A stretch of 64,000 nt of DNA, taken from NCBI GenBank assembly GCA_002749535.1, contig MZZL01000395.1, positions 306,543 through 370,542 on the forward strand. The letters are read 5' to 3'. Made by a program: the position numbers and the translations under genes. Each line of letters opens with the position of its first letter. Position 1 is the first letter of the stretch. Shown here in pieces: positions 11,081 through 20,525 of this stretch. Source of the DNA: Apophysomyces variabilis (taxonomy: Eukaryota > Mucoromycota > Mucoromycetes > Mucorales > Mucoraceae). Below the pieces are notes generated by a model that saw nothing but the letters and a program-made list of their open reading frames with translations, was not told the DNA's origin and searched no databases.

Positions 11081-12751
11081 TTAGATAATGATAAAGCTGC
11101 CGGATTTGTAATCCTCCATTGGAACGGCTGCTGCACTTATTATGGAATCCGCTACCCAAACGCCGTCTGCTCCGGCGCATCGCAGTAATCTATGTATGTT
11201 GGTATCTTTCTCGACCGCAAGTTGAATGTCGACCACTGACTCGATCTCGGTACCTAACATCTCCTGGCATTTGCGGCGAAGTCCCCGATCTACAGGTTCA
11301 ACATAAAAGCCGAAAATTTGCAGTGCACTTTTTCCATCGTGAATGATCCTTTCTATAGCACAGCTGTATTCTGACTCTGGAGAGATCAACGACAAACGCC
11401 GAAACTGTTCTCCACTTGTGTAAGATGGCAACCCATGGGGTAGCAGATGACTGTTAACAAGGTGGTCTTGGTGCAGTATGTGATCTTGTAATAGCATCAC
11501 TTGACCCTCTATATCCAAGATATCGAACAAGACCATCTTTAAGTCCATTATGTTGTCGATAGTTAAGTCTTGTTTTAGCAACTGATCCACAAAGTTCCTG
11601 TATTTGCTATGAGGTAGTATGGCAAATAACCGGTCGATATACTTGGTTGACTTGCAATTCAGGATTGTCTCGATAAGGACACTTTCGCTAAAACTAATGT
11701 CCCAATGGATCCCCAGATCGTATTCCCATCGCCTATAAGCGATTTCGCTGTTTGCTCGCAATACAATGATATCCATCTTATTGTATTCCACTCCAATAGT
11801 ACGTTCGCTGACCACCCAACATCGACATGCCCATTCCCTGATAACTTCACGAATGAACAGGGCGCCCTTTGATGATCGGATAAAGTAAACATCTTTCCTG
11901 TCCCCCTGCCTATTTCCTTGAGGATTTTGTAATGGTTCTTTGGGCGATAGCTCGTTGACTACCGACTTGATGTGGTCCTCATCAACCTCTTCCATCATAG
12001 GGTATTCCGTGCAATAGCATAGGTCGGGTACTGCAATGATTCTTTTTGCTTTTTCATATATTTTATCCATGTTTCTGATGGCCATCTTTCTGTGTTCTCT
12101 GTCTGCTTGATTGATACATACAACGTCAATCCAAAGGTAACGTATGGCGGAACGCAATAACTTGCAAAGCTTGATCAAGTTGCCTTGCGAAATCGACGTG
12201 ATGGATGCCACATAATTGGGTGTTTGCGCTTCCCACAGAGAATGCACACCCCAACGATAGGAAATCGCATAATATTGCGGAACGTTTTCGTCAAATGGTA
12301 TAGATACGCATTTTATGTCGTTAAAGTCGGATTCAGTATCCAAGAGTACAATTTCGCTCTTAGTAATAGGTTGGGGTGGAGGGTCCACATAGCATGAGCT
12401 TAGGGCAGGTATCACAACAAGCTTAGCTAGCCATCCTCCATGGGTATTTTTCGTCGGCTCAATCCTTATTCGCCTGCGTAATTTGTCTGCTTGATTGGGA
12501 TTACCCTTCAATACAGACAGAAGCATGTTCGCGTACTTTTGCCCCTGTCTCACATATTCAGCCGTCTGTTCCACATATTCTCCTATCTGCTCCGAGTATC
12601 CTGCCATCTGCTCCGCGTATTTTTCCATCTGTTCTTCCCATTCACGGAATCTGACGAGTCCGTACGGAACTAAATTGCCGCTCGTAAAGTTTTCATAGAG
12701 TATTAAGTCGTTGAAGTGGCGTTCCCGACTTATCAACTGACTGGACTCCAT
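11081..12751 (-). CDS. HET-like domain protein 1
   Basis: This intronless 556-residue protein carries a HET-type core. SEIVLLDT is at residues 132-139, YYAISYRWG at 160-168 and RYLWIDVVCINQADREHRKM at 204-223, followed by IYEKAKRIIAVPDL. In ascomycetes HET domains act in non-self recognition and cell death; the function here is unknown. A C-terminal module shared with the other two copies contains WVVSERTIGV, STKYIDRLFAILPHSKY and LFDILD. Between the HET core and this module lies a copy-specific insert of about 60 residues. The N terminus (residues 40-74) is five seven-residue repeats ending in Tyr (EEQMEKY, AEQMAGY, SEQIGEY, VEQTAEY, VRQGQKY), probably a helix or coiled coil. The start Met at 12751 is the first in frame. 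Small extra 5' exons cannot be excluded. Confidence 0.82.
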   Translation of the reverse strand: MESSQLISRERHFNDLILYENFTSGNLVPYGLVRFREWEEQMEKYAEQMAGYSEQIGEYVEQTAEYVRQGQKYANMLLSVLKGNPNQADKLRRRIRIEPTKNTHGGWLAKLVVIPALSSCYVDPPPQPITKSEIVLLDTESDFNDIKCVSIPFDENVPQYYAISYRWGVHSLWEAQTPNYVASITSISQGNLIKLCKLLRSAIRYLWIDVVCINQADREHRKMAIRNMDKIYEKAKRIIAVPDLCYCTEYPMMEEVDEDHIKSVVNELSPKEPLQNPQGNRQGDRKDVYFIRSSKGALFIREVIREWACRCWVVSERTIGVEYNKMDIIVLRANSEIAYRRWEYDLGIHWDISFSESVLIETILNCKSTKYIDRLFAILPHSKYRNFVDQLLKQDLTIDNIMDLKMVLFDILDIEGQVMLLQDHILHQDHLVNSHLLPHGLPSYTSGEQFRRLSLISPESEYSCAIERIIHDGKSALQIFGFYVEPVDRGLRRKCQEMLGTEIESVVDIQLAVEKDTNIHRLLRCAGADGVWVADSIISAAAVPMEDYKSGSFIII

Positions 12752-15118
12752 CTTTCGTAAGAAACAGGAAGGAAAACGTGCTAGGCCAACCCATATGGAC
12801 TCTTATTTTCACCGAGGTTTGGCTTGGCTTAGCGGCCATGTTGATGGTAAACAAATATAAGCAGAACGCTTTTCTTGAGCATGCATGTCAAGTCACATTG
12901 CTTACGTGCAATCATACAAGAGATTAATGAACTATTTGGAACAGTAGCAAGGTTTGCAAGCGTTCTTTACATCCGTTTGTGTCCTCTACCTTCAACTGGG
13001 CCAACGTCCTCGAATATTACGCCGTGCGTCAGAATGAGAGAAAAGCGCAAAGTCAGGTCCCGTCAATTGAACTTTAACATAACATCTCCTCACAAGCAGT
13101 ACAAAAAACCTTAGCCCTCAAATAGGCGGGAATATCTTTGTAATTCACATACAAGGAACCCAAACCGCGTTCTCAAGTTCCTGACCTTTTTGGCTAACTA
13201 TATTCTACCAATTCGTCGTTATCGTAAATCTGGCCCGTATTCACGCAATTTAGAATTGTCGTAAACTTGTTTTGCGTTGCAAACAAAGACACAACCTAAG
13301 CCAAAAATCATATGCTTATAAAGAGCACTTGATATTCCCTCATGGCTGGACCGATCCGCACAGACGCGAATAAGCAATCATATACAGGAGATAAAACAGG
13401 ATGAATGTTGTTGGAACGGTGCCTGCATCATGTTTGATTTGGTGCAGAAAGAAGTGCAAATAGACCTTACACTGTGGGAAATTTTCGTCGGGTTCGTCTA
13501 AAAAACTGGAGACTTTTTCACCAAGTCGAATCCTCTCCGCTATTCATGTTTTTGACAAGACAGATTTTTTAAAACCGGTTCCTTTTTCCTTAATATAGGC
13601 GATTAGATTTGCTTAAGATTATCAGATCGAGCCCACCTTCAAAAAAGCCATGCTACACATAGTAGTGCCCAGTATATACGCGAGATACATTGGCAAATAC
13701 TGTCGCTTCACGTAAGATCCCGTATAGCTTGTACATCAATGTGTATAAAAGGTTGCTATGACAGGACGTTATTATCATGTTCGAGGAAAAATAGGACACT
13801 TTATGAATCTTTTCGTATGAACATAGAATTTATATCTTAAAACTATGATTGTAGCGGGCGTACGTTTATTTATCTACAGGGTTATATACGTTTCGTTGAC
13901 AAGACTGCTGAGATATTGCACAGAAACTGACATACAATTTGCTGCGGTTACTTCTCGCAATTCTTTTTCTTCATGTTTTTCCATTATGACTAACTTATCT
14001 GATACCAATGACTGTAACATCCGCCTAGAGAATAAGAAAAATCACACGAGGAGTTGAAGGCTGACGATACAGAGATTAAAACAGATTGAAAAAGTCTACC
14101 TCTGTTACTCTCTGAGAACAATGATATTGGTAACGTGGCTCTACCAGCTTCGTCCGCACGAACCATCAAAGCACCTTACGAAACGGATGCCCTGGAAAAG
14201 AAGCAAGCCTTGGATATGAATATAGGCCTGGTCAAGTAGTTTGTCGTCAACCCGAAAGAGGAGATACCTGATGGCGTTATAACTGACAGTTATATCTCTA
14301 TCAGTAACATCTCCAACCTGGTGATCAAAAAGCTGGTGATGAACATAAATGCAAGCCAAAGGCCGGTCCGATATGTACTGAAAGGACGTGTATTCCTGGT
14401 AGAAAGAGGCCATTGACAGCCTGAACAGGATGGCCCTTGTCAAATACAAGGTCTACTGAACCAGTGCGAAGATTACTTGGCCACGCAGTACCTGTTGTGA
14501 AAGCATTGGAACAATCGTACTAGCATAAAATGCCGAATACAGGCATCTCTACAGCTACTACCATGAGAGCAGTGCATCTAGTAAAGCGTATAAAGTTCTA
14601 GCAAGATGGATTATATAGTGGTAAGTAATAATTAAAATTTCTTTCTTACATCACCTGGAAATAGTTCGCAGCAACATTCACCAGGTATAGAGATAAGAGG
14701 GGAAACAGTGTCCTCCAGTGTCACTCGCTGGTAAGTTTCGAACGACCATTTAAATGACTCAAGCTTTCTCTGTTCTTCTGTGTTTATAGCTCGAAAGAGA
14801 CTGGGGCACGAAACAGAAGAAAAAGGACAAACGCTTCGAATCACTCGGATTGCTACAAGTGTAGAAAAGCTTAAGCGAAAAAAAATAAAACTACTCGTTG
14901 CCCTATTTTAATTTATACTTTCATATTCGTTACAATGCATAATTGATGGAATCGGATACTAGAAGCTAGGAATAGGTAGAGTGAAAGGGGGTAACTGCGA
15001 CGGCGGCAGCTTCGTCGGATTCGTCGTTAGCTAAATGTGACCCGACGAAACCGACGAAAAATTTCCCATAGTGCTTCATTGTTATCCACATGTCGTCAGA
15101 TCAATAAAGGCCAGAACA
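12752..15118. other. Gene-poor region upstream of the transposon
   Basis: This is 2.4 kb without a supported gene. A protein-like stretch at 14120-14415 reads on the plus strand with one TAG near 14240, while the minus strand is open over 14141-14449. It may be a decayed gene fragment, strand undecided. A short inverted repeat with a TTCGTCGG motif lies at 15011-15058 and a related direct copy at 13484-13498. Confidence 0.4.
15011..15058. repeat. Inverted repeat with CGACGAA motif
   Basis: TTCGTCGGATTCGTCG at 15011-15026 is matched in inverse orientation by CCGACGAAACCGACGAA at 15042-15058, leaving a loop of about 15 bases. A related TTCGTCGGGTTCGTC occurs alone at 13484-13498. The meaning is unknown. 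It lies just outside the left end of the transposon. Confidence 0.5.
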
Positions 15119-15144
15119 CGTCCAAAGAGAGAGCATATAAAACA

Positions 15145-15174
15145 GAGGTACCTGCAAAGAGGTACCTCAGTCAC
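15145..15174 (+). repeat. Left terminal inverted repeat of the transposon
   Basis: Two GAGGTACCT palindromes 14 bp apart are followed by CAGTCAC. The pattern is repeated in inverse orientation at the right end with one or two small gaps. Confidence 0.75.
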
Positions 15175-15219
15175 ATGTCCGGTAGATTGTCCGGTAAACA
15201 AGCCATCATCCGCTGCTCT

Positions 15220-15325
15220 AATTTCTATGAAGTACCTTTGTTACGCAAGAAAGTACCTTGTTGCACAAGATAGTACCTCTGTTACACAGGAAGTACCTTG
15301 TTGCATAGAAAAGTATTCTATAGGT
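15220..15325 (+). repeat. Subterminal AGTACCT repeats
   Basis: AGTACCT recurs four times at roughly 21-bp steps (near 15232, 15251, 15272 and 15291), each followed by a TGTTGC/TGTTAC-like sequence. These echo the core of the terminal repeat and are candidate transposase-binding sites. A related single GAGGTACTCGC lies inside the right end near 18581-18591. Confidence 0.6.
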
Positions 15326-15703
15326 AATACAGAAACGTATCCTTTTAGAGTCACATAAAAGATAACCTTCAAGGAAGTAAAGTAAGCTTGCAATATTCAC
15401 TTTAGTTAAGTAATACGCTGTATGAGCAAGCGTGCCGCTTTGAAAAGACATGGTTTTAATCGTATAAGATAGCTATATATACAGGTAACCAAAATAGTAA
15501 TGTAGTGTATTTCTTTTTTTGAAATTTCACGGTAACCTTGTATCTCAGAAAATCGAGTAATCGGTTATACGAACTGGTTTGTTTTTGGACTATGATCGTA
15601 TAACTCTATGAACAAATGAAGCTTTCTATTTTACTTGCTCATTTCTTTAGCTAAAAATTCTAGCATGTTAACGGAGTACAATAAAATTAATATATCAAAA
15701 ACT

Positions 15704-16747
15704 TTAACTATCAGAAAAAAATAAATCAATATCTATGTCTTGTTCAGATATAGGATCATCATGTTCAGGAAGGTCAATGTCAGAAGGTACTTCATACATA
15801 GGCATAGAGGTTCGCTTATAGCATAGTAGCAGCGCGTTTTCGGTATTTTTGCATAGCACTTCTTCGAATTGGTTGATGTTCGTTGTCATAATTTGCATAT
15901 TTTTCATAAGGTTGTCGATTCTTGCTATGAATGGGCTTGTCCTACTGGGTATTGAAGCTTCCGTGAAGAAATGCTCGCCGGACTTGGAGGTTGCATGTAT
16001 CTTGCTGCATAATTCATAAGTATTTTCGTTAAGTGAGAGTTTATAAGGGATATAGGGGGGGTCTGTTTTGCGATGCTGTTCGAGATTAGCCATATCACAT
16101 AGTAGAAGGAAAGAGGGATAACTGTCAATTCTTTTGCGTATCACTGCTGGTTTTTTGCATGTAGGACAGGATCGTGTTTTCTCGTTTGTTATTGTCGAGA
16201 GAAGCATAGATGAAAAGGAAGATGGATCGTGCTTACGGGAACGGATATCGTACCGATTGAAATAGATAATGGGATGGTGTGGCAACTCTTCCCCTATTGT
16301 TGTGCAGTGATTATGGTCTTTGGTACACTCATTTACCCGAGTGCTAAGGAATGTAAACAGCGAACGCATAGATGATGAGACTCTTGAAAGAAGGTATTCT
16401 GTGAACTCTATCACATCATTTGGCGTTCTACCAAATGTTGTGTTATCCCAAACAAATTGGCGAAAACTTTCCGAGGCATGTAACCGAGCTGTTTCATCGT
16501 TTCTGGCATATGAGAGGTACGTGTTGAAGAGGATTTTGTCGAAGTTGTTCTTAAGGTAAAATATTGGCGCATAGTTGGCTGGGAAAATTGCCTGAACCAA
16601 CATCTCCATGGGAGCATCTATATAGCAAGAATTGCTGTGGTTCGGATTCAATTTCAGACAGTAGCTGAAAGGCCGGCTGACCATAGAGGCACTGTTACTA
16701 GTAGTAGCTTCCGATGCATCAGGTAGCAGTAAAGAGTTTTCCTGCAT
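15704..16747 (-). CDS. Transposon-borne protein resembling a ubiquitin-specific protease (C19-like)
   Basis: This 347-residue protein lies inside the transposon, 57 bp downstream of the transposase stop and on the same strand. Near residue 40, NSCYIDAPMEML resembles the catalytic Cys box of USP peptidases. Near residue 195, CPTCKKPAVIRKRIDSYP resembles the zinc-binding and substrate-side segment. Near residue 245, YELCSKIHATSKSGEHFF resembles the catalytic His box. The C terminus is acidic (DLPEHDDPISEQDIDIDL). If the call is right it would remove ubiquitin or a ubiquitin-like protein, for example from the transposase, but this rests on motif resemblance only. It could be a separate gene or be spliced to the transposase; I found no in-phase junction. 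Other DNA transposons carry Ulp1 (C48) proteases, a different fold. Confidence 0.5.
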   Translation of the reverse strand: MQENSLLLPDASEATTSNSASMVSRPFSYCLKLNPNHSNSCYIDAPMEMLVQAIFPANYAPIFYLKNNFDKILFNTYLSYARNDETARLHASESFRQFVWDNTTFGRTPNDVIEFTEYLLSRVSSSMRSLFTFLSTRVNECTKDHNHCTTIGEELPHHPIIYFNRYDIRSRKHDPSSFSSMLLSTITNEKTRSCPTCKKPAVIRKRIDSYPSFLLLCDMANLEQHRKTDPPYIPYKLSLNENTYELCSKIHATSKSGEHFFTEASIPSRTSPFIARIDNLMKNMQIMTTNINQFEEVLCKNTENALLLCYKRTSMPMYEVPSDIDLPEHDDPISEQDIDIDLFFSDS

Positions 16748-16804
16748 CTCTATGTCATGCTCTATGTTTGCTGATTAATCATCTGGATACATCAACATAC
16801 AGGT

Positions 16805-18532
16805 TTACTTACTTTCAGCAGCATGTTTGCTTTTACCCTTTGTATTTCTGGTTTTATTGCAGGTTGTATTTTTCTTGGCTTTTTTAGTGTCTTTTATGTT
16901 TATGAGAGTCTCAATTGTGTCTGGTGCTCTCCCATCGTTCACGTAATTGGTGTTTTTTTTCTTCTTCTTGTCTTTCTTTGCAGCTTTTCTTTTCTTGTTT
17001 GGATTGCCTTTCTTTGAGGAAGATTTCCGTTTATACCGGTTTTCCCCTCCTTTTCGAAAGTGCTCGAGTGCATTTTCATCGTTCTTGATGTACTTTATCA
17101 AGCTCTCAATGTCGGTCGCGATTGGTCGATCATTCCCCTTTTTATCGAAGAAAAATGCGTAAAGCTGATTATGGAACGATTCCACAGCGTTACTAGTGAT
17201 CGTGGAATGATTCCATAAGGCGCGTTTCATTTTACTTCCTGCAGGGAAAATCATGCTTCGGATTTCACGTCGCTTCCACCACTTTATCCAAGCTTTTGCT
17301 ACCGGAAATTCTTTCTTAATCATTTTGCAGATTGTCTTGAACTGTTCTTTCTCTTCTGTATATCGTAGAGAATAAACGAGGTTTGTAAATCTTTTTTCTC
17401 TTTCATCAACAATGGAATGATTGCTTGTCATTCTAGTAACAGACTGAGTGAAATGTCTGAAACAACCTTTTAGGTACTTTAGACCATCGTCCTTTCCGCT
17501 CAAATGCTTATATGCTTGGATAAATCCCTTAGACTGAGCTTCGGAGAAATCCATCATCACTCCGAGAAACTCATCTTCCTCCCGGAAAGTTATCCCATAA
17601 GTAAGGAATAATGAAGTGAAAAATTGCGCAAAGTGTAGCGTTGATAGTCCATCAATGACAGCAGCATAACAGACCACATATCGGTCAAGTTCCTTACAGT
17701 AAACCATCGCGGTGCAAAGATAGTAGCCTTCTCTGAACGCTTTAAACGTCACGTCCATTAAAACCGGGTGATCGCGAAAGTTAGCAAAACGAGCGACTGT
17801 TGGGGATCGGAAACAGATCACTGTTGCATTCTTCATGATATTGCAACAAGTGAAGTAACCTTCGTGCCTGGTCTGAAGCTCGTGGAACTGTTCAAACAAA
17901 CAAGGCTGATTCAACAGGACCTTATTCTCCTTGAGGATCTTTCGTCTTTCATAAGCTGTCCTGTCCTTGTTCTGCAGGATACTGTCGATTTCCTTGACGG
18001 GGTAGTAGACAGCAGAACCCTTGTGCATGCCAACAACCAGAGGTTTTGCTGTCACTGTAGGATTCGACAGCACAATGCGCTCGAGTTGCTGATGACTATC
18101 TGCCGTTAGATGTTTAGCTTCATAGCTGCCATGCGAATGCTCGTCTTGGCTGACGTTTTTGCCAGGATACATCTGGCAGACGGCATTCGCGAAGCGAAAG
18201 TGAACTTTAACCTTGCAAATGATATGTCTCAGTTCTTCCTTGCAGGAGTTACACCCAGCAAGGCATTGTGACTGAACTAATGTCAACGAGTGCCGAGGCC
18301 GAATATCGACATTAAAAAGCATGCAGTGCACGTTCTGGCATCGAACGCTCCCCATACATGTCTTCGTCAACATTCTTCCTCCTTCGATGGAGTACCCATT
18401 TTCTCGCTTCATGCACCAGCCAATGTTGACATGGGTATCATAACTGCCATCATCGTTAACAGTAACAGGAACTTCAATTAGTCTGTTGGCCGCAGGAAAG
18501 TGAGGAAACCAGCTCAATTTTTCGAAATTCAT
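16805..18532 (-). CDS. MULE-type DDE transposase with GCM-like zinc finger
   Basis: I start this 575-residue protein at Met 18532, wholly inside the terminal repeats; the frame stays open to 18754 beyond the right end. The N-terminal part holds a Cys/His-rich module (CMGSVRC, CMLFNVDIRPRH, CNSC, then DEHSHGSY) laid out like WRKY-GCM1 zinc fingers of transposon proteins. The catalytic core follows: VLMDVTFKAF (first Asp), LGVMMDFSEAQSKGF (second Asp), then CFRHFTQSV, and TSNAVESFHNQLY (likely Glu). This order fits the MULE/PHIS-type RNase-H-like superfamily. The C-terminal 80 residues are Lys-rich and probably act in nuclear import or DNA binding. The frame is intact. The exact TE family is not certain. 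Confidence 0.8.
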   Translation of the reverse strand: MNFEKLSWFPHFPAANRLIEVPVTVNDDGSYDTHVNIGWCMKRENGYSIEGGRMLTKTCMGSVRCQNVHCMLFNVDIRPRHSLTLVQSQCLAGCNSCKEELRHIICKVKVHFRFANAVCQMYPGKNVSQDEHSHGSYEAKHLTADSHQQLERIVLSNPTVTAKPLVVGMHKGSAVYYPVKEIDSILQNKDRTAYERRKILKENKVLLNQPCLFEQFHELQTRHEGYFTCCNIMKNATVICFRSPTVARFANFRDHPVLMDVTFKAFREGYYLCTAMVYCKELDRYVVCYAAVIDGLSTLHFAQFFTSLFLTYGITFREEDEFLGVMMDFSEAQSKGFIQAYKHLSGKDDGLKYLKGCFRHFTQSVTRMTSNHSIVDEREKRFTNLVYSLRYTEEKEQFKTICKMIKKEFPVAKAWIKWWKRREIRSMIFPAGSKMKRALWNHSTITSNAVESFHNQLYAFFFDKKGNDRPIATDIESLIKYIKNDENALEHFRKGGENRYKRKSSSKKGNPNKKRKAAKKDKKKKKNTNYVNDGRAPDTIETLINIKDTKKAKKNTTCNKTRNTKGKSKHAAESK

Positions 18533-18652
18533 GATGAGTTGGTATGTAGAGTGCAAACAGTAATAACAATATTTCCTCGCAGAGGTACTCGCACGGTTTT
18601 TGTTTATAATGATGTGACAACTTTTACTTTTGTCTGGCCCGGAAACTGGATG

Positions 18653-18683
18653 CGTGACTTGAGGTACCTCTGCGAGGTACCTC
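18653..18683 (-). repeat. Right terminal inverted repeat of the transposon
   Basis: This holds two perfect GAGGTACCTC palindromes at 18661-18670 and 18674-18683, preceded by GTGACTT on the inner side. On the complement it mirrors the left repeat. Confidence 0.75.
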
Positions 18684-18960
18684 GGTTTTGCAGCCATCCG
18701 TCCAAAGAAGGTGGGCGCGTTGTGCGAGATAAAAAAGCAGTCAAGTAGAAGCAAAGAATTGCAGTGTCCATATCAGACTAACACTGCTTATTGAATGTCA
18801 ATTCCCCCTGGTAACTGTATGCGCCTAATTATTTAAACCATGGGCGTTACTATCGAATTACGCTAATCACAAAGAAAGAAAGAGATGTACAATGACCCGT
18901 TTAAATAGGCTAGCCACACACACTCGGCATCTACGATTTTTGGAGAGTACTATTGTAGGT

Positions 18961-20525
18961 TTACCAAACCATCAGAGATGCTCCATATCCGCACATATAT
19001 GGATGATGTAAATGCAACCCACTTATTGTGATCTTCCAAGCGCCATGTGATTTGCGACATATAATATATAACCACCGATAGTGAGAAGCCCTGAATTGAC
19101 AAACTAGTTTCATTTCTGGACTGCCGACGATATTCAATAGCTGTTTGACATTGTTCGAGAGCTGCGAGCGCGGATACACGAAAGTAAGTACAACTTTCAG
19201 CGCACCTGTTTCTGTTTCTTGGACTTGGAAAAGAACCCAGTCATCAGTATGATTATCCCGCAAGGTTCTTTTGCAAAATGGAAATTCTGTTTCCTCTGTA
19301 GATAATGGCACACTATTATGAAATTCTGAGTGTTTGTCGCGAGGCAATCCAAGAGATCCTCTTTCCCCTGCACGTCTAGAATATTGAATAAAAGCCACTC
19401 CAAATCCTCCTCGTCATTGATACTTGTTTCCTCATCCACCAACTTCTCCACTGCATCCTTGTATTTCGTATGAGGAAGTATAGCGAACAAGCGGTCAATG
19501 GGCTTGGTTGACTTGGATTGAAGGATGGTTTTGACAAGAGCGTATTGGTTGAAATCAAACGACCAATCAACCCCACCAAAAAGTTTCCAATTGATAACTG
19601 CATTTGCTCTCAGTATATGTAAGAGAAGTTTCCTACCGTTCACACCGATAGTGCGTTCGCTAACTACCCATGCTCTCTCCGCCCATTCATTGATAACTCT
19701 ATTAGTAAACTTGTCGCCTTCCCACCATTTGCCCAGTCGTGATATCATATCAATATAATAATGAGGAACAATAAATTGATCGTTGCCTTCATTCCACGGC
19801 GGCATCTCCGTCATTAGCTCATCGACATCCAAACGAAAGTCAGTATACGTTCCGGCGTCGTTTGTGTCGATTAACGTCGTCAACTTGTCGTCGTCAGAGC
19901 GTCCAATTCGGTAAGCTTCGTACATATGAATAATTGCCGCTTCAATATCTTCTTTGCTAACATCCTCCATTAAAGGATATCCACCGCAATAGCAGAGGTC
20001 TGGTATTGCAACGATCCTTTTTGCTCTTCGATATATGTCATCCATTTTTTTAATGGCCATTTTTCTGTGTTCTTTATCTGCTTGATTGATACACACAACA
20101 TCAATCCATATATAACGTATTGTGCGGCGGTAGTACTTGCACAATTTTATCAGATTGCTCTGGGAGACTGAGGTGATAGATGCGACGTAATTAGGTGTTT
20201 GCGCCATCCATTCCTGATGTACTCCCCATCGATATGAAATTGCATAGTATTCAGGGACATCTTCATCGAACGGTATTGATATACATTGGATGGCATTCAT
20301 CTCTGATGCTGTGTCTAAAAGAACGATCTCGCTTTTAATCCGGTCTCTCCGCGGCTTTACTGTATCGGATGCCTTGCTATCTGCCGTTTGCAATTTTCCT
20401 TCAGAATATGCACCCTATGCATAGGAACTCATATTATAAATGGAAGCATACTTACTGGATAGTTTAAAGGTGCGTTTGATTCTTTTCCACCAGTGTCTTG
20501 TGTATAATCGCATGGTTTCAGGCAT
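18961..20525 (-). pseudogene. HET-like domain protein 2, probably frameshifted
   Basis: Exon 1 is 20525-20456 and exon 2 starts at 20398, in phase. The protein begins MPETMRLYTRHWWKRIKR and has the same HET core as copy 1: SEIVLLDT, YYAISYRWG, RYIWIDVVCINQADKEHRKM and RAKRIVAIPDL. The shared second module is present (WVVSERTIGV, STKPIDRLFAILPHTKY). At about 19340-19352, after LDVQGKEDLL, the homology leaves this frame, which stops at 19197. It continues in another frame as DKHSEFHNSVPLSTEE through to the conserved C-terminal end at 18961. A one-base indel explains this; an intron does not. The gene is therefore probably broken, or the base is a sequencing error. The copy-specific insert between core and module differs from those of the other copies. 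Confidence 0.78.

Larger units (their letters stand above)
15119..18707. mobile_element. MULE-like DNA transposon with TIRs and 9-bp target-site duplication
   Basis: CGTCCAAAG occurs at 15119-15127 and again at 18699-18707, fitting a 9-bp target-site duplication of the Mutator-like size class. Just inside both ends are matching inverted repeats. The left reads GAGGTACCTGCAAAGAGG then TACCTCAGTCAC at 15145-15174; the right is its imperfect complement at 18653-18683. Between them lie two minus-strand genes, a transposase and a USP-like protease. The outermost 15-20 bp of each end are less alike, so the exact termini (about 15128 and 18698) are inferred from the duplication. Both coding frames are open, so the copy looks young and possibly active. 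It sits between two HET-like genes. Confidence 0.8.

Noticed and set aside
16747..16860. Spliced fusion of the transposase and the USP-like protein through the GTAAGT at the transposase 3' end
   Set aside because: The donor looks good but I found no acceptor that keeps the protease frame, so two genes are the simpler reading.
18533..18754. Upstream extension of the transposase frame to 18754
   Set aside because: It would start outside the right terminal repeat; Met 18532 lies inside the element just before the conserved region.
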